NCBI RefSeq assembly: GCF_003550065.1
Contig: NZ_QXDC01000002.1
Coordinates: forward strand, 248,001 to 312,000
Length of the DNA: 64,000 nucleotides
Source: Hephaestia caeni
GTDB lineage: Bacteria; Pseudomonadota; Alphaproteobacteria; Sphingomonadales; Sphingomonadaceae
Direction: 5' to 3'
Positions 7,446 to 15,118 of the stretch are shown one piece after another (the first letter of the stretch is position 1; every line of letters starts with the position of its first letter). The position numbers were made by a program, and so were the translations under genes. The notes under the pieces were generated by a model that did not search any database, had not been told where the DNA came from, and saw only the letters and a program-made list of their open reading frames with translations.

Positions 7446-9317
7446 ATGGCCACCGCCGTCCATCAGGTGACGCCCGAAGAGGCAAACGCCCATCCCCCAT
7501 CCGAATCGGTCGTCGTGCGCTTCGCGGGCGACAGCGGCGACGGGATGCAATTGACCGGCGGCCAGTTCACCTTGTCGACCGCGCTGGCGGGCAACGACCT
7601 GGCGACTTTCCCCGATTTCCCCGCCGAGATTCGCGCGCCGCAAGGCACGCTGTTCGGCGTTTCGGCATTCCAGATCAACTTCGGCTCGGCCTCGATCGAA
7701 ACCGCGGGCGACGCGCCCGACGTGCTCGTCGCGATGAACCCGGCCGCGCTCAAGACCAATGTCGAGGCGTTGAAGCCCGGCGGGCTGATCATCGCCGACG
7801 AGGGCGAGTTCTCCGATCGCAATCTCGCCAAGGCCAAATACGATTCCAACCCGCTGGAGGACGACAGCCTCGCGAAATGGACGCTGATGAAGCTCAACAT
7901 TTCGCAGCTCACGCTCGATGCGGTGAAGCCGTTCGGGCTCGGCAACAAGGAAGCGCTGCGCTGCAAGAACATGTGGACGCTGGGGCTGGCGCTGTGGATG
8001 TTCGATCGCGAGCGGCAGCCCATCGTCGACTGGCTCAAGGCCAAGTTCGCCAAGGTGCCCGAACTCGCCGAAGCCAATATCGCCGCGCTCAACGCCGGCC
8101 ATGCCTATGGCGAGACGGCGGAGCTGGGCGGGCAGGTGGGGCAGATCAACGTCCCCGCCGCGCACGTCGAGCCGGGGCTCTATCGGACCGTCACCGGCGC
8201 GGAATCGATCGCTTACGGGCTGGTCGCGGGCGCACAGCTCGCCAACGTCAAGATGTTCTTCGGCGGCTATCCGATCACGCCGGCCTCGGCGATCCTCCAC
8301 CATCTGTCGCGGCTGAAGGAATTCGGCATCACGACCTTCCAGGCGGAAGACGAGATCGCCGCGGTCGCAGCTTCGATCGGCGCCTCTTATGGCGGCCAGC
8401 TTGGCGTCACCTCGTCGTCCGGCCCGGGCATCGCGCTCAAGACCGAGGCGATCGGGCTGGCGATCATGACCGAATTGCCGCTGGTGATCGTCAATTCGCA
8501 GCGCGGCGGTCCCTCGACCGGGCTCCCGACCAAGACCGAGCAATCCGATCTCTATCAGGCCGTCTACGGCAGGAACGGCGACGCGCCGATGCCCGTGATC
8601 GCCGCGCGCTCGCCCGCCGACGCGTTCGACTGCGCGATCGAGGCGTGCCGGATCGCGACGCAATATATGACCCCGGTGATGCTGTTGACCGACGGCTATA
8701 TCGCCAACGCCGCCGAGCCATGGAAAGTGCCTGATATCAGCGGCTACGAGGCATTTCCTGTCAGTTTTCTGGAGGAAGTGCCCGAGGGCGGCTTCCTGCC
8801 GTACGGCCGCGACGACAAGCTGGCGCGGCCGTGGGTCAAGCCGGGGACGCCGGGGCTGCTTCACCGTATCGGCGGCATCGAGAAGAAGGCCGGCACCGGC
8901 AACATCGAATATTCGCCGGCGAACCACCAGGAAATGACCGACCTGCGCCGCGACAAGGTGGCGGGGATCGCGATCCCCGATCAGCAGGTCGATCTTGGCG
9001 AGGAATCGGGCAAGCTGGTGGTGGTTGGCTGGGGCTCGACCTTCGGGCCGATCCATCAGGCGGTGCGGCGCGCGCGCAAGCGCGGGCTCGACGTCAGCCA
9101 TATCCATCTGCGTCATATCTGGCCGATGCCGAAGAATTTGGAAGGCTTGCTCAAAGGCTTCGAGCGCGTTCTTGTGCCGGAGATGAACACCGGCCAGTTG
9201 AAGACGGTGCTGCGCGACCAGTTCCTCGTCGACGCGAAGCCGCTCAACAAGGTCTCGGGCCAGCCGTTCCGGATCGCCGAAATCGAAGCCGCGATCGACG
9301 CGGCGCTGGCCACCTGA
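7446..9317 (+). CDS. korA: 2-oxoacid:ferredoxin oxidoreductase, fused gamma-alpha subunit (KorA)
   Basis: 623 residues. The N-terminal gamma domain (about 20-195) begins VVRFAGDSGDGMQLTGGQFT, and the alpha pyrimidine-binding domain starts near 245 with FFGGYPITPASAILHHL, then FQAEDEIAAVAASIGASYGG and SSGPGIALKTE. It ends with the transketolase C-terminal-like domain (HIHLRHIWPMPKNLEGLLKG). This fused architecture is the KorA form of 2-oxoglutarate (or pyruvate/branched keto acid) ferredoxin oxidoreductase, which makes acyl-CoA, CO2 and reduced ferredoxin in the cytoplasm. korB follows after a 74-base gap holding a palindromic repeat. In aerobic alphaproteobacteria it supplements or replaces the 2-oxoglutarate dehydrogenase route. 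2-Oxoglutarate is the likely substrate but is not proven by sequence. Confidence 0.93.
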   Translation: MATAVHQVTPEEANAHPPSESVVVRFAGDSGDGMQLTGGQFTLSTALAGNDLATFPDFPAEIRAPQGTLFGVSAFQINFGSASIETAGDAPDVLVAMNPAALKTNVEALKPGGLIIADEGEFSDRNLAKAKYDSNPLEDDSLAKWTLMKLNISQLTLDAVKPFGLGNKEALRCKNMWTLGLALWMFDRERQPIVDWLKAKFAKVPELAEANIAALNAGHAYGETAELGGQVGQINVPAAHVEPGLYRTVTGAESIAYGLVAGAQLANVKMFFGGYPITPASAILHHLSRLKEFGITTFQAEDEIAAVAASIGASYGGQLGVTSSSGPGIALKTEAIGLAIMTELPLVIVNSQRGGPSTGLPTKTEQSDLYQAVYGRNGDAPMPVIAARSPADAFDCAIEACRIATQYMTPVMLLTDGYIANAAEPWKVPDISGYEAFPVSFLEEVPEGGFLPYGRDDKLARPWVKPGTPGLLHRIGGIEKKAGTGNIEYSPANHQEMTDLRRDKVAGIAIPDQQVDLGEESGKLVVVGWGSTFGPIHQAVRRARKRGLDVSHIHLRHIWPMPKNLEGLLKGFERVLVPEMNTGQLKTVLRDQFLVDAKPLNKVSGQPFRIAEIEAAIDAALAT

Positions 9318-9318
9318 T

Positions 9319-9380
9319 GCGTCACCCCCGCGCAAGCGGGGGCTCTTGGCCGGGAGAGCCAGCCTTCGCTGGCATGACGT
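9319..9380. repeat. Dispersed palindromic repeat between korA and korB
   Basis: Two small hairpins in series: CCCCCGC-gcaa-GCGGGGG and CCAGC-cttc-GCTGG, flanked by CGTCA and TGACG. The same CAGCCTTCGCTGGCATGACG-like block recurs near 36746, 47040, 47110, 50820 and 50890. In this copy the element lies inside the korAB transcript, so it could act as an mRNA-stability or processing hairpin. Confidence 0.7.
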
Positions 9381-9391
9381 GGAGAAGACGA

Positions 9392-10423
9392 ATGAACGAA
9401 ATGACCCCCATCAAGACCACGATCAAGGACTGGGAAACGGATCAGGAGGTCCGCTGGTGCCCGGGGTGCGGCGATTATGCGATCCTCAAGGCTGTCCAGC
9501 GGACGCTGCCGGAGATCGGCGCCGATCCGGCCAAGACGGTGTTCGTCTCGGGCATCGGCTGTTCGTCGCGGTTTCCCTATTATATGGAGACGTACGGCTT
9601 CCACACGATCCACGGCCGCGCGCCGGCGGTGGCGACGGGGGTCAAGCTCGCCAATCCCGATCTCGACGTGTGGATCATCACCGGCGACGGCGACGCGTTG
9701 AGCATCGGCGGCAACCACACGATGCACCTGCTGCGGCGCAACCTCGATTGCCAGGTGCTGTTGTTCAACAATGAGATCTACGGGCTTACCAAGGGGCAGT
9801 ATTCGCCGACGAGCCGCGTCGGCACGCGTAGCCCCTCGACGCCGTTCGGCTCGCTCGATCGGCCGGCGCGGCCGTGCGCGTTCGCGCTCGGTTCGGGCGC
9901 GCGGTTCGTGGCGCGCGGGATCGACGTCCACAAGAACCTGCCCAAGGTGCTGAAGGCCGCGCACGCGCACAAGGGCACGGGCTTCATCGAGATTTTCCAG
10001 AACTGCATCGTCTATAATGACGACGTGTTCGCGCCCTTCACCGCCAAGCCCAACGCGGCGGCGAACCAATTGTGGGTCGAACACGGCGAGCCGCTGTTGT
10101 TCGACGGCGGCACCAAGGGGCTGACGATGGACGTCGCGCACTTGACGCTCAAGGTGGTCGACGTCGTCGACGGCGACTGGAAGGCCGCGGGCGTCATCGT
10201 CCACGACCAGACCAATCGCGGGCTTGCGCATATGCTCGTCGAGATGCCGCAGGTGGGCTTCCCGGTGGCGCTCGGCGTGCTCTACGACGATCCCGCGCCG
10301 ACCTACGAAAGCGCTGTCGTCGAACAGAACCGCGCGGCGAGCGAAGGCAAGGTCGGCGACCTCCAGAAACTGCTCGCCAAGGGCCAGACCTGGCAGGTCG
10401 AGAAGGAACCGCACGTCATCTGA
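9392..10423 (+). CDS. korB: 2-oxoacid:ferredoxin oxidoreductase, beta subunit (KorB)
   Basis: 343 residues starting at ATG 9392 behind GTGGAG. The longer in-frame reading from 8831 lies inside korA and was rejected. It carries WCPGCGDYAILKAVQ (cluster/TPP-site cysteines), SGIGCSSRFPYYM, then HGRAPAVATGVKLANPD and the thiamine-pyrophosphate motif GDGDALSIGGNHTMHLLRRN..NNEIYGLTKGQYSPTS. This is the TPP-binding partner of KorA; the two make the catalytic heterodimer. Length and motif order are those of the family. It belongs to the same operon as korA. Confidence 0.94.
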   Translation: MNEMTPIKTTIKDWETDQEVRWCPGCGDYAILKAVQRTLPEIGADPAKTVFVSGIGCSSRFPYYMETYGFHTIHGRAPAVATGVKLANPDLDVWIITGDGDALSIGGNHTMHLLRRNLDCQVLLFNNEIYGLTKGQYSPTSRVGTRSPSTPFGSLDRPARPCAFALGSGARFVARGIDVHKNLPKVLKAAHAHKGTGFIEIFQNCIVYNDDVFAPFTAKPNAAANQLWVEHGEPLLFDGGTKGLTMDVAHLTLKVVDVVDGDWKAAGVIVHDQTNRGLAHMLVEMPQVGFPVALGVLYDDPAPTYESAVVEQNRAASEGKVGDLQKLLAKGQTWQVEKEPHVI

Positions 10424-10456
10424 GCGCTTGCTTCGGGACGACGAGTGCCAAACTCG

Positions 10457-10725
10457 CTGTTCTCCCGCGAAAGCGGGAGTCGAGAGTCACAAGAGCCATG
10501 TTCGAAGAAGAATTGGTTCACGCGGAGGCGCGGAGACGCGGAGAGACGGCGTGCTTTTGCGTCCGTCTCGCGTCAGCGAGACCGTGAAGATCGAGGCTGC
10601 CGGGAAGTGATCGGCCGCTGGTGCGGGCGACGGCGCCGCGAACGATACACCTCCGCGTCTCCGCGTGAATCAATCTTCTGCGCGCCTGTCGGGCTCGGCC
10701 CTGGACTCCCGCTTTCGCGGGAGAG
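10457..10725. repeat. Nested inverted-repeat element in the korB-SDR gap
   Basis: The 316-base gap between korB and the SDR gene holds no convincing gene. Its outer arms (CTCCCGCGAAAGCGGGAGTC at 10460-10479 and its reverse complement at about 10703-10722) are themselves hairpins. The inner arms read TTCACGCGGAGGCGCGGAGA near 10517 and a matching inverted CTCCGCGTCTCCGCGTGAAT near 10650. The result is a repeat-within-repeat structure of about 265 bp, MITE-like in layout. The core between the inner arms encodes nothing recognisable. Confidence 0.6.
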
Positions 10726-10739
10726 CTTGGGTGCGGCAA

Positions 10740-11453
10740 TCAGCCGGCGATCCGCTCGATATGGCCGGTGTCGAAGCCGGCTACCGCCAGGTCGGCGATG
10801 CGCTCGCCCACCACGTCGGGGGATTTGAGCGTCTGCGGGTCCTCGCCGGGGAAGGCACGTTCGCGCATCTTGGTGCGGGTGGCGCCCGGATCGACGATCG
10901 CGACGCGGACCTTGCTGGTGTTCTCGACCTCGTCGCCATAGGCCATGACGAGGTTCTCGAACGCGGCCTTCGAGGCGCCGTACATGCCCCAGAAGGCGCG
11001 CGGGGTGCGAGCGACCGACGAGGTGAGCGCGATCACGCCGGCGCTGTCCGATGCGCGCAGCATCGGATCGAACGCGCCGAGTAGTGCCGCCTGTGCGCTG
11101 ACGTTGAGCGTCAGCACCTGCGCCAGTTCGCGCGCGTCGAACGCGGGGACGGCGGCCAGCGTGCCGAGCGTCGCGGCGTTGAGCACGAGCAGGTCGAGCG
11201 CCTGCCAGCGCTCGCCGAGCGCGATCGCGAGGCGCGCGATACTGTCGTTCTGGGTGAGATCGAGCGGCGCGATCGTCGCGCTGCCCCCGGCGGCGAAGAT
11301 CGCTTCCTCGACCTGTTCGAGATCGCTCGCGGTGCGCGCGGTGATGACGACATGCGCACCCCTTGCCGCGAGCGCCCTGGCGGTGGCCGCGCCGATCCCG
11401 CGGCTGGCGCCGGTGACGAGCGCAACGCGCCCGGAAAGAGGCTGGTCGTTCAT
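10740..11453 (-). CDS. Short-chain dehydrogenase/reductase (SDR), NAD(P)-dependent
   Basis: 237 residues. The classical SDR pattern is complete: the cofactor motif TGASRGIGAATARALAARG near residue 15, LVLNAATLG (the NAG-type strand), ALTSSVARTPRAFWGMYGAS with the catalytic Ser, and YGASKAAFENLV carrying the YxxxK pair. The order and length match the classical subfamily. It is a cytoplasmic oxidoreductase of unknown substrate. It lies 13 bases downstream of purF on the same strand and may be co-transcribed with it. Confidence 0.85.
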   Translation of the reverse strand: MNDQPLSGRVALVTGASRGIGAATARALAARGAHVVITARTASDLEQVEEAIFAAGGSATIAPLDLTQNDSIARLAIALGERWQALDLLVLNAATLGTLAAVPAFDARELAQVLTLNVSAQAALLGAFDPMLRASDSAGVIALTSSVARTPRAFWGMYGASKAAFENLVMAYGDEVENTSKVRVAIVDPGATRTKMRERAFPGEDPQTLKSPDVVGERIADLAVAGFDTGHIERIAG

Positions 11454-11466
11454 TGCGTTACTCGGG

Positions 11467-12927
11467 TTAATTCACGCGTTCTGCGAGCAACGCAAACTGA
11501 TCGACCTCGACCGCGTCGTCCTGATCGGTGAGCGTGGTCGGATAGTCGCCGGTGAAGCAGGCGTCGCAATGCGAGGGCCGGATATCGGCGCGGTGCGTTT
11601 CGCCTAGCGCCTTGTAGAGCCCGTCGATCGAGACGAAGGCGAGGCTGTCGGCCTGGATGTATCTAGTCATCTCGTCGAGATTCATCTTGGCGGCGAGCAG
11701 CTTGGCGCGTTCGGGCGTGTCGACGCCGTAAAAGCACGAATGCCGCGTCGGCGGGCTGGCGATGCGCATATGGACCTCGGCAGCGCCCGCCTCACGCATC
11801 ATCTGGACGATCTTGAGGCTGGTGGTGCCGCGCACGATCGAATCGTCGATCAACACCACGCGCTGGCCCGCGATCAGCGCGCGATTGGCGTTGTGCTTCA
11901 GCTTGACGCCGAGGTGGCGGACCTTGTCGCCCGGCTGGATGAAGGTGCGCCCGACATAATGCGAGCGGATGATCCCCAGTTCGAAGGGAATGTTCGATTC
12001 CTGCGCGTAGCCGATCGCCGCCGGAACGCCCGAATCGGGGACGGGGATCACCAGATCGGCCTCGACCGGGCTCTCGATCGCGAGCTGCGCGCCGATCGCC
12101 TTCCTGACCGAATAGACTGAGCGATCGTCGGCGATCGAATCGGGGCGCGAGAAATAAACATATTCGAAGATGCACGGCCGCGCCGGCTGGGTGCCGAAGG
12201 GGCGGATCGATCGCATGCTCTCGCCCTGGACGACGATCAGCTCGCCCGGCTCGACCGCGCGGTCGAAGGTCGCGCCGACGACGTCGAGCGCCACCGTTTC
12301 GGACGCGAAGATCACCGCATCGCCGAGGCGCCCCATGACGAGCGGCCGGATGCCGAGCGGATCGCGGCAGGCGATCAGCCCTTCGGGCGTCATCGCGATC
12401 AGCGAATAGGCGCCCTCGACGCGGCGCAGCGCATCGATGAACTTGTCAAGCAGCGTCCGGTAGCTCGAGGTCGCGACGAGATGGATGATCGTCTCGGTAT
12501 CCGAGGTCGACTGGAAGATCGAGCCCGAGCGGACGAGGTCGCGCCGCAGCCGCATCGCGTTGGAAAGATTGCCGTTGTGCGCGATCGCGAAGCCGCCGGT
12601 GGCGAGATCGGCGTAAAGCGGCTGGACGTTGCGGAGCGCGGTCTCCCCCGTCGTCGAATAGCGGACGTGCCCCATCGCGACATTGCCGGGCAGCGCGCGG
12701 ATCACCTCGTCCTTGTCGAAATTGCCCGCGACATGGCCCATCGCGCGGTGGGTGTGGAAATGCGCGCCGTCGAAGCTGGTGATGCCGGCGGCCTCCTGCC
12801 CGCGATGCTGGAGAGCATGGAGACCGAGCGCCACGAGCGCGGCCGCCGAATCGGCAGCGCCCGAAACCCCGAAAACGCCGCACTCTTCGCGCAGCTTGTC
12901 GTCATCGAACGGATTGGTGGTCAGCAT
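11467..12927 (-). CDS. purF: Amidophosphoribosyltransferase (glutamine PRPP amidotransferase)
   Basis: 486 residues. First committed step of purine synthesis: PRPP plus glutamine gives phosphoribosylamine. The start at ATG 12927 (MLTTNPFDDDKLREE) gives a 15-residue propeptide before Cys16 of CGVFGV. This is the Bacillus-type precursor, in which cleavage exposes the catalytic N-terminal cysteine; the upstream in-frame extension to 13377 has no family match. The glutaminase domain shows GLHALQHRGQEAAGI and GHVRYSTTG. The PRPP site is VLIDDSIVRGTTSLKIVQMM. The conserved C-terminal-half cysteines (ASPPTRHSCFYGVDTP, SHCDACFTGDYP) suggest the Fe-S-containing form. Confidence 0.96.
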   Translation of the reverse strand: MLTTNPFDDDKLREECGVFGVSGAADSAAALVALGLHALQHRGQEAAGITSFDGAHFHTHRAMGHVAGNFDKDEVIRALPGNVAMGHVRYSTTGETALRNVQPLYADLATGGFAIAHNGNLSNAMRLRRDLVRSGSIFQSTSDTETIIHLVATSSYRTLLDKFIDALRRVEGAYSLIAMTPEGLIACRDPLGIRPLVMGRLGDAVIFASETVALDVVGATFDRAVEPGELIVVQGESMRSIRPFGTQPARPCIFEYVYFSRPDSIADDRSVYSVRKAIGAQLAIESPVEADLVIPVPDSGVPAAIGYAQESNIPFELGIIRSHYVGRTFIQPGDKVRHLGVKLKHNANRALIAGQRVVLIDDSIVRGTTSLKIVQMMREAGAAEVHMRIASPPTRHSCFYGVDTPERAKLLAAKMNLDEMTRYIQADSLAFVSIDGLYKALGETHRADIRPSHCDACFTGDYPTTLTDQDDAVEVDQFALLAERVN

Positions 12928-13067
12928 TGCGGCCCTGGGGGTTGCTGGTGACCGCCATATAGGAGCTGGCCGCGCGTTTGTCGCCCTTTGTCTCGTAATT
13001 GTCATGGCCGCCCGAACCAACCCCGCCGTCACCCGTTGGAATCGCGGATAATCGCAGGAGAAGGACG

Positions 13068-13316
13068 GTGGCGAAGGAACATGAATCGCAGATAAAAGAC
13101 GACGAAACGTACGAGGCGCTGCGCGACGAGGGCGCGTCGAAGGAGAAGGCGGCGCGAATCGCCAACGCCAGGGCCGCGGGCTCGCTCGATCACCGCGGCA
13201 CCGATCTCGAGGATCGGACCAAGGAGCAGCTTTACGACGAGGCGAAGCACATCGGGATCGAGGGCCGATCGGAGATGAGCAAGAAGGAGCTGATCGAAGC
13301 GATTCGGGATCATTGA
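13068..13316 (+). CDS. Small charged protein with a Rho-N/SAP-like C-terminal motif
   Basis: 82 residues, very hydrophilic. It starts at GTG 13068, 4 bases behind AGGAGAAGGA. The N-terminal half is KDDETYEALRDEGASKEKAA; the C-terminal half (RTKEQLYDEAKHIGIEGRSE then MSKKELIEAIRDH) is the helix-extended-loop-helix typical of the Rho termination factor N-terminal/SAP-like fold. Small proteins of this composition are widespread in sphingomonads, often linked to nucleic-acid binding or stress, but none is well characterised. It stands alone between purF (divergent) and hisI. The function is unknown beyond a possible nucleic-acid-binding role. Confidence 0.75.
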   Translation: MAKEHESQIKDDETYEALRDEGASKEKAARIANARAAGSLDHRGTDLEDRTKEQLYDEAKHIGIEGRSEMSKKELIEAIRDH

Positions 13317-13396
13317 GTTTTCGCGAGGGGTAACGGGCTGCGTGCGGGCGCTTTGCCCCGCTACCCCTGCGCCCCAAACCGCGCTAATCCCGCGTC

Positions 13397-13759
13397 ATGG
13401 CCGATCACCGCGACACCGGGCTGACGCTCGATCCCAAATTCGACGACAATGGCTTGCTTACCGCGGTCTGCACCGATCGCGCGTCAGGCGAGGTGCTGAT
13501 GGTCGCGCATATGGACGCCGAGGCATTCGCGGCGACGGTGGCGACGGGCGAGGCGCATTTCTGGTCGCGCAGCCGTAAGGCGCTGTGGAAAAAGGGCGAA
13601 AGCTCGGGGAATGTGCTGCGCGTCCACGACATCCGCATCGATTGCGATCAGGATGCGGTGTGGCTGATCTGCGAGCCCGCGGGGCCGGCCTGCCACACTG
13701 GGCGACGGAGCTGCTTTTATCGGCGGGTGGATGGCGATCGGCTGGTGCCCGCGACGTGA
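13397..13759 (+). CDS. hisI: Phosphoribosyl-AMP cyclohydrolase
   Basis: 120 residues, third step of histidine synthesis (ring opening of phosphoribosyl-AMP). The family motifs are in order: [30 protein letters not shown], the metal-binding [10 protein letters not shown], and the zinc-binding [10 protein letters not shown]. It is the stand-alone HisI without the HisE domain, as is usual in alphaproteobacteria. No other his genes are in the window. A palindromic repeat starts 16 bases after its stop. Confidence 0.95.
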   Translation: MADHRDTGLTLDPKFDDNGLLTAVCTDRASGEVLMVAHMDAEAFAATVATGEAHFWSRSRKALWKKGESSGNVLRVHDIRIDCDQDAVWLICEPAGPACHTGRRSCFYRRVDGDRLVPAT

Positions 13760-13774
13760 GGGCGCTGGTCGATC

Positions 13775-13915
13775 GTTTGAGAAGGCGTCTTTCGGTGCAT
13801 GGCAGCGCCGGCCCGCTCCCCCACCCGGGCACCCAACACCAGTATTCTATGGGTGGCCGGGTGGGGGAGTGGGCCGGCGCCGCTTCGGAAATCGCTCTTT
13901 CGCGATTTCTCAAAC
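13775..13915. repeat. 140-bp palindromic MITE-like element (family A, copy 1)
   Basis: Terminal inverted repeats GTTTGAGAA and TTTCTCAAAC bound a palindromic body (GCCGGCCCGCTCCCCCACCC answered by GGTGGGGGAGTGGGCCGGC) and an internal hairpin GGAAATCGC-tctttc-GCGATTTC. A near-identical full copy lies at 54847-54986 and a 55-bp short form at 18432-18486. It carries no gene of its own. Here the right half runs in frame into the lipoprotein gene at 13849. Confidence 0.85.
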
Positions 13916-14418
13916 AGGCCGCGGCGCTTTTGGCGCTGGCGCTGCTGGCGGGGTGTTCGGATCGCGCGGACGAAGCGAGCGTGGCAAACGCCGGGGCCGG
14001 GGGGGATCTGGAGGCGGCGGCGATCGCGGTGGGGGTGATCCCCGATCCGGCAAGCACCGACCCGACCGGACTCTACGCACGGGCGACCGATCGCATCTGC
14101 GTGCTGCCCGCGCCGCAGGATTTCATCATCGGCATCGATATGGATTACGGCGACGGCCAGCATTGCACCGCCTCCGGGACTGCGCGCCGAGAAGGGGAAT
14201 TGCTGCGTGTCACGCTGGCAGGGAACGAGGGGTGCGGGTTCGATGCGCGCTTCGAGGGCGATCGCATCGTACTGCCGGGAACGCTGCCCAAAGGGTGCGC
14301 GCATTATTGCACCGGCCGCGCGTCGCTGGCGGGCATGGAGGCCGATCGGCTGAGCGATTCCGCCGCCGAGGCGCGCGCGATGCGCGATGCGAAGGGGCGG
14401 CTGCTCTGTGGGGGGTGA
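13849..14418 (+). CDS. Putative lipoprotein of unknown function whose 5' end lies in a repeat element
   Basis: About 189 residues from ATG 13849; the start is uncertain. The hydrophobic stretch FLKQAAALLALALLAGC ends in a clear lipobox (LAGC), so the mature protein should be lipid-anchored with an acidic, Cys-containing periplasmic domain (CVLPAPQDFIIGIDMDYGDG, CTASGTARREGELL, CGFDARFEGDRIVLPGTL). The pattern suggests a small beta-rich domain with possible disulfides; the family is not recognised. The normal start of the signal peptide is not visible: the coding frame runs back without a stop through the family A palindromic element (13775-13915), so the first 20 or so residues are repeat-derived. 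GTG 13795 is an alternative start. The gene may have been disrupted or re-started by the insertion. Confidence 0.6.
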   Translation: MGGRVGEWAGAASEIALSRFLKQAAALLALALLAGCSDRADEASVANAGAGGDLEAAAIAVGVIPDPASTDPTGLYARATDRICVLPAPQDFIIGIDMDYGDGQHCTASGTARREGELLRVTLAGNEGCGFDARFEGDRIVLPGTLPKGCAHYCTGRASLAGMEADRLSDSAAEARAMRDAKGRLLCGG

Positions 14419-14422
14419 GACG

Positions 14423-14620
14423 ATGGATGTTGGAATGATGTGGTGGTCGGCCGCGTGCGCAATCGCTGCGATTTATTGTGTCGTGCGCGGGATCGTCGAT
14501 CTGCGGCGGAAGCATTATTCTTGGGGCGTCGTGGGGCTGGCGAGCGGCGCAGTGTTGCTGCTTACGCCGGTGCAAACTCACGCGGTGAAGATAGACCTTC
14601 CGATCGCCAACCCGCACTGA
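14423..14620 (+). CDS. Small membrane protein of unknown function
   Basis: 65 residues starting 4 bases after the lipoprotein stop, with GGGGGTGAG at the end of that gene as ribosome site. Two hydrophobic helices are visible (MMWWSAACAIAAIYCVVRGI and WGVVGLASGAVLLLTPV), joined by a basic loop, DLRRKHY. This predicts a two-span inner-membrane protein with a short C-terminal tail. The tight spacing indicates an operon with the lipoprotein. No function can be assigned. Confidence 0.7.
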   Translation: MDVGMMWWSAACAIAAIYCVVRGIVDLRRKHYSWGVVGLASGAVLLLTPVQTHAVKIDLPIANPH

Positions 14621-14649
14621 TCGTTATGTGCGGTGCGTCGGAGTGGTTA

Positions 14650-14679
14650 GTTGACGTTCACGTAAACCGGCGTTAGCTT
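14650..14679 (+). promoter_or_regulatory. MerR promoter with overlapping palindromic operator; possible leaderless transcript
   Basis: The imperfect palindrome GTTGACGTTCACGTAAAC (14650-14667, 14 of 18 symmetric) contains TTGACG as -35. TAGCTT (14674-14679), 17 bases further on, is a fair -10. The expected transcription start is close to 14686, the A of the MerR start codon, so the mRNA would be leaderless. An ACGTnnACGT-type palindrome is typical of MerR regulators of acyl-CoA metabolism, such as LiuR. Autoregulation is inferred. Confidence 0.55.
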
Positions 14680-14685
14680 TTCACC

Positions 14686-15108
14686 ATGCCGAGCATCGCT
14701 GCCTATGCGCCGATCGCGCCGCGCCTGGATCGCGAGCATTTCTCGATTTCGGACCTTTCGGCGGAATTCGAGGTCACGCCGCGCGCGCTGCGTTTCTATG
14801 AGGACGAAGGGCTGATCGCGCCCGAGCGGCGCGGCACGCAGCGCATCTATTCGCACCGCGATCGCGCGCGGCTCGCGTGGATCCTGCGCGGCAAGCGCGT
14901 CGGCTTTTCGCTGGGCGAGATCCGCGAGATGATCGATCTCTACGACCTCGGCGACGGCCGCCGCGTCCAGCGCGACGTGACGATCGCGCGCTGCCGGGAG
15001 CGGATCGCGACGCTGACCGCGCAAAAGCACGATATCGACGCCGCGATCGAGGAACTGAACGATTTCGTCGCCTTGCTCGAACAGACGCAGGCGCAAAAGA
15101 CACGATAA
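14686..15108 (+). CDS. MerR-family transcriptional regulator
   Basis: 140 residues. The winged helix-turn-helix is at residues about 19-85 ([60 protein letters not shown]), followed by a coiled-coil dimerisation helix ([32 protein letters not shown]). It lacks the cysteine set of metal sensors. It sits 10 bases upstream of an acyl-CoA dehydrogenase, which together with its palindromic promoter points to control of fatty- or branched-acid oxidation with an acyl-CoA-type signal, as known for LiuR-like members. Confidence 0.88.
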   Translation: MPSIAAYAPIAPRLDREHFSISDLSAEFEVTPRALRFYEDEGLIAPERRGTQRIYSHRDRARLAWILRGKRVGFSLGEIREMIDLYDLGDGRRVQRDVTIARCRERIATLTAQKHDIDAAIEELNDFVALLEQTQAQKTR

Positions 15109-15118
15109 GGATCGAACG

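Noticed and set aside
8831-9391. In-frame extension of korB back into korA
   Set aside because: Lies inside the coding region of korA; ATG 9392 has a ribosome site and the family's usual start.
12928-13377. In-frame N-terminal extension of purF
   Set aside because: Covers the divergent small gene at 13068 and has no family match; the propeptide plus Cys pattern fixes ATG 12927.
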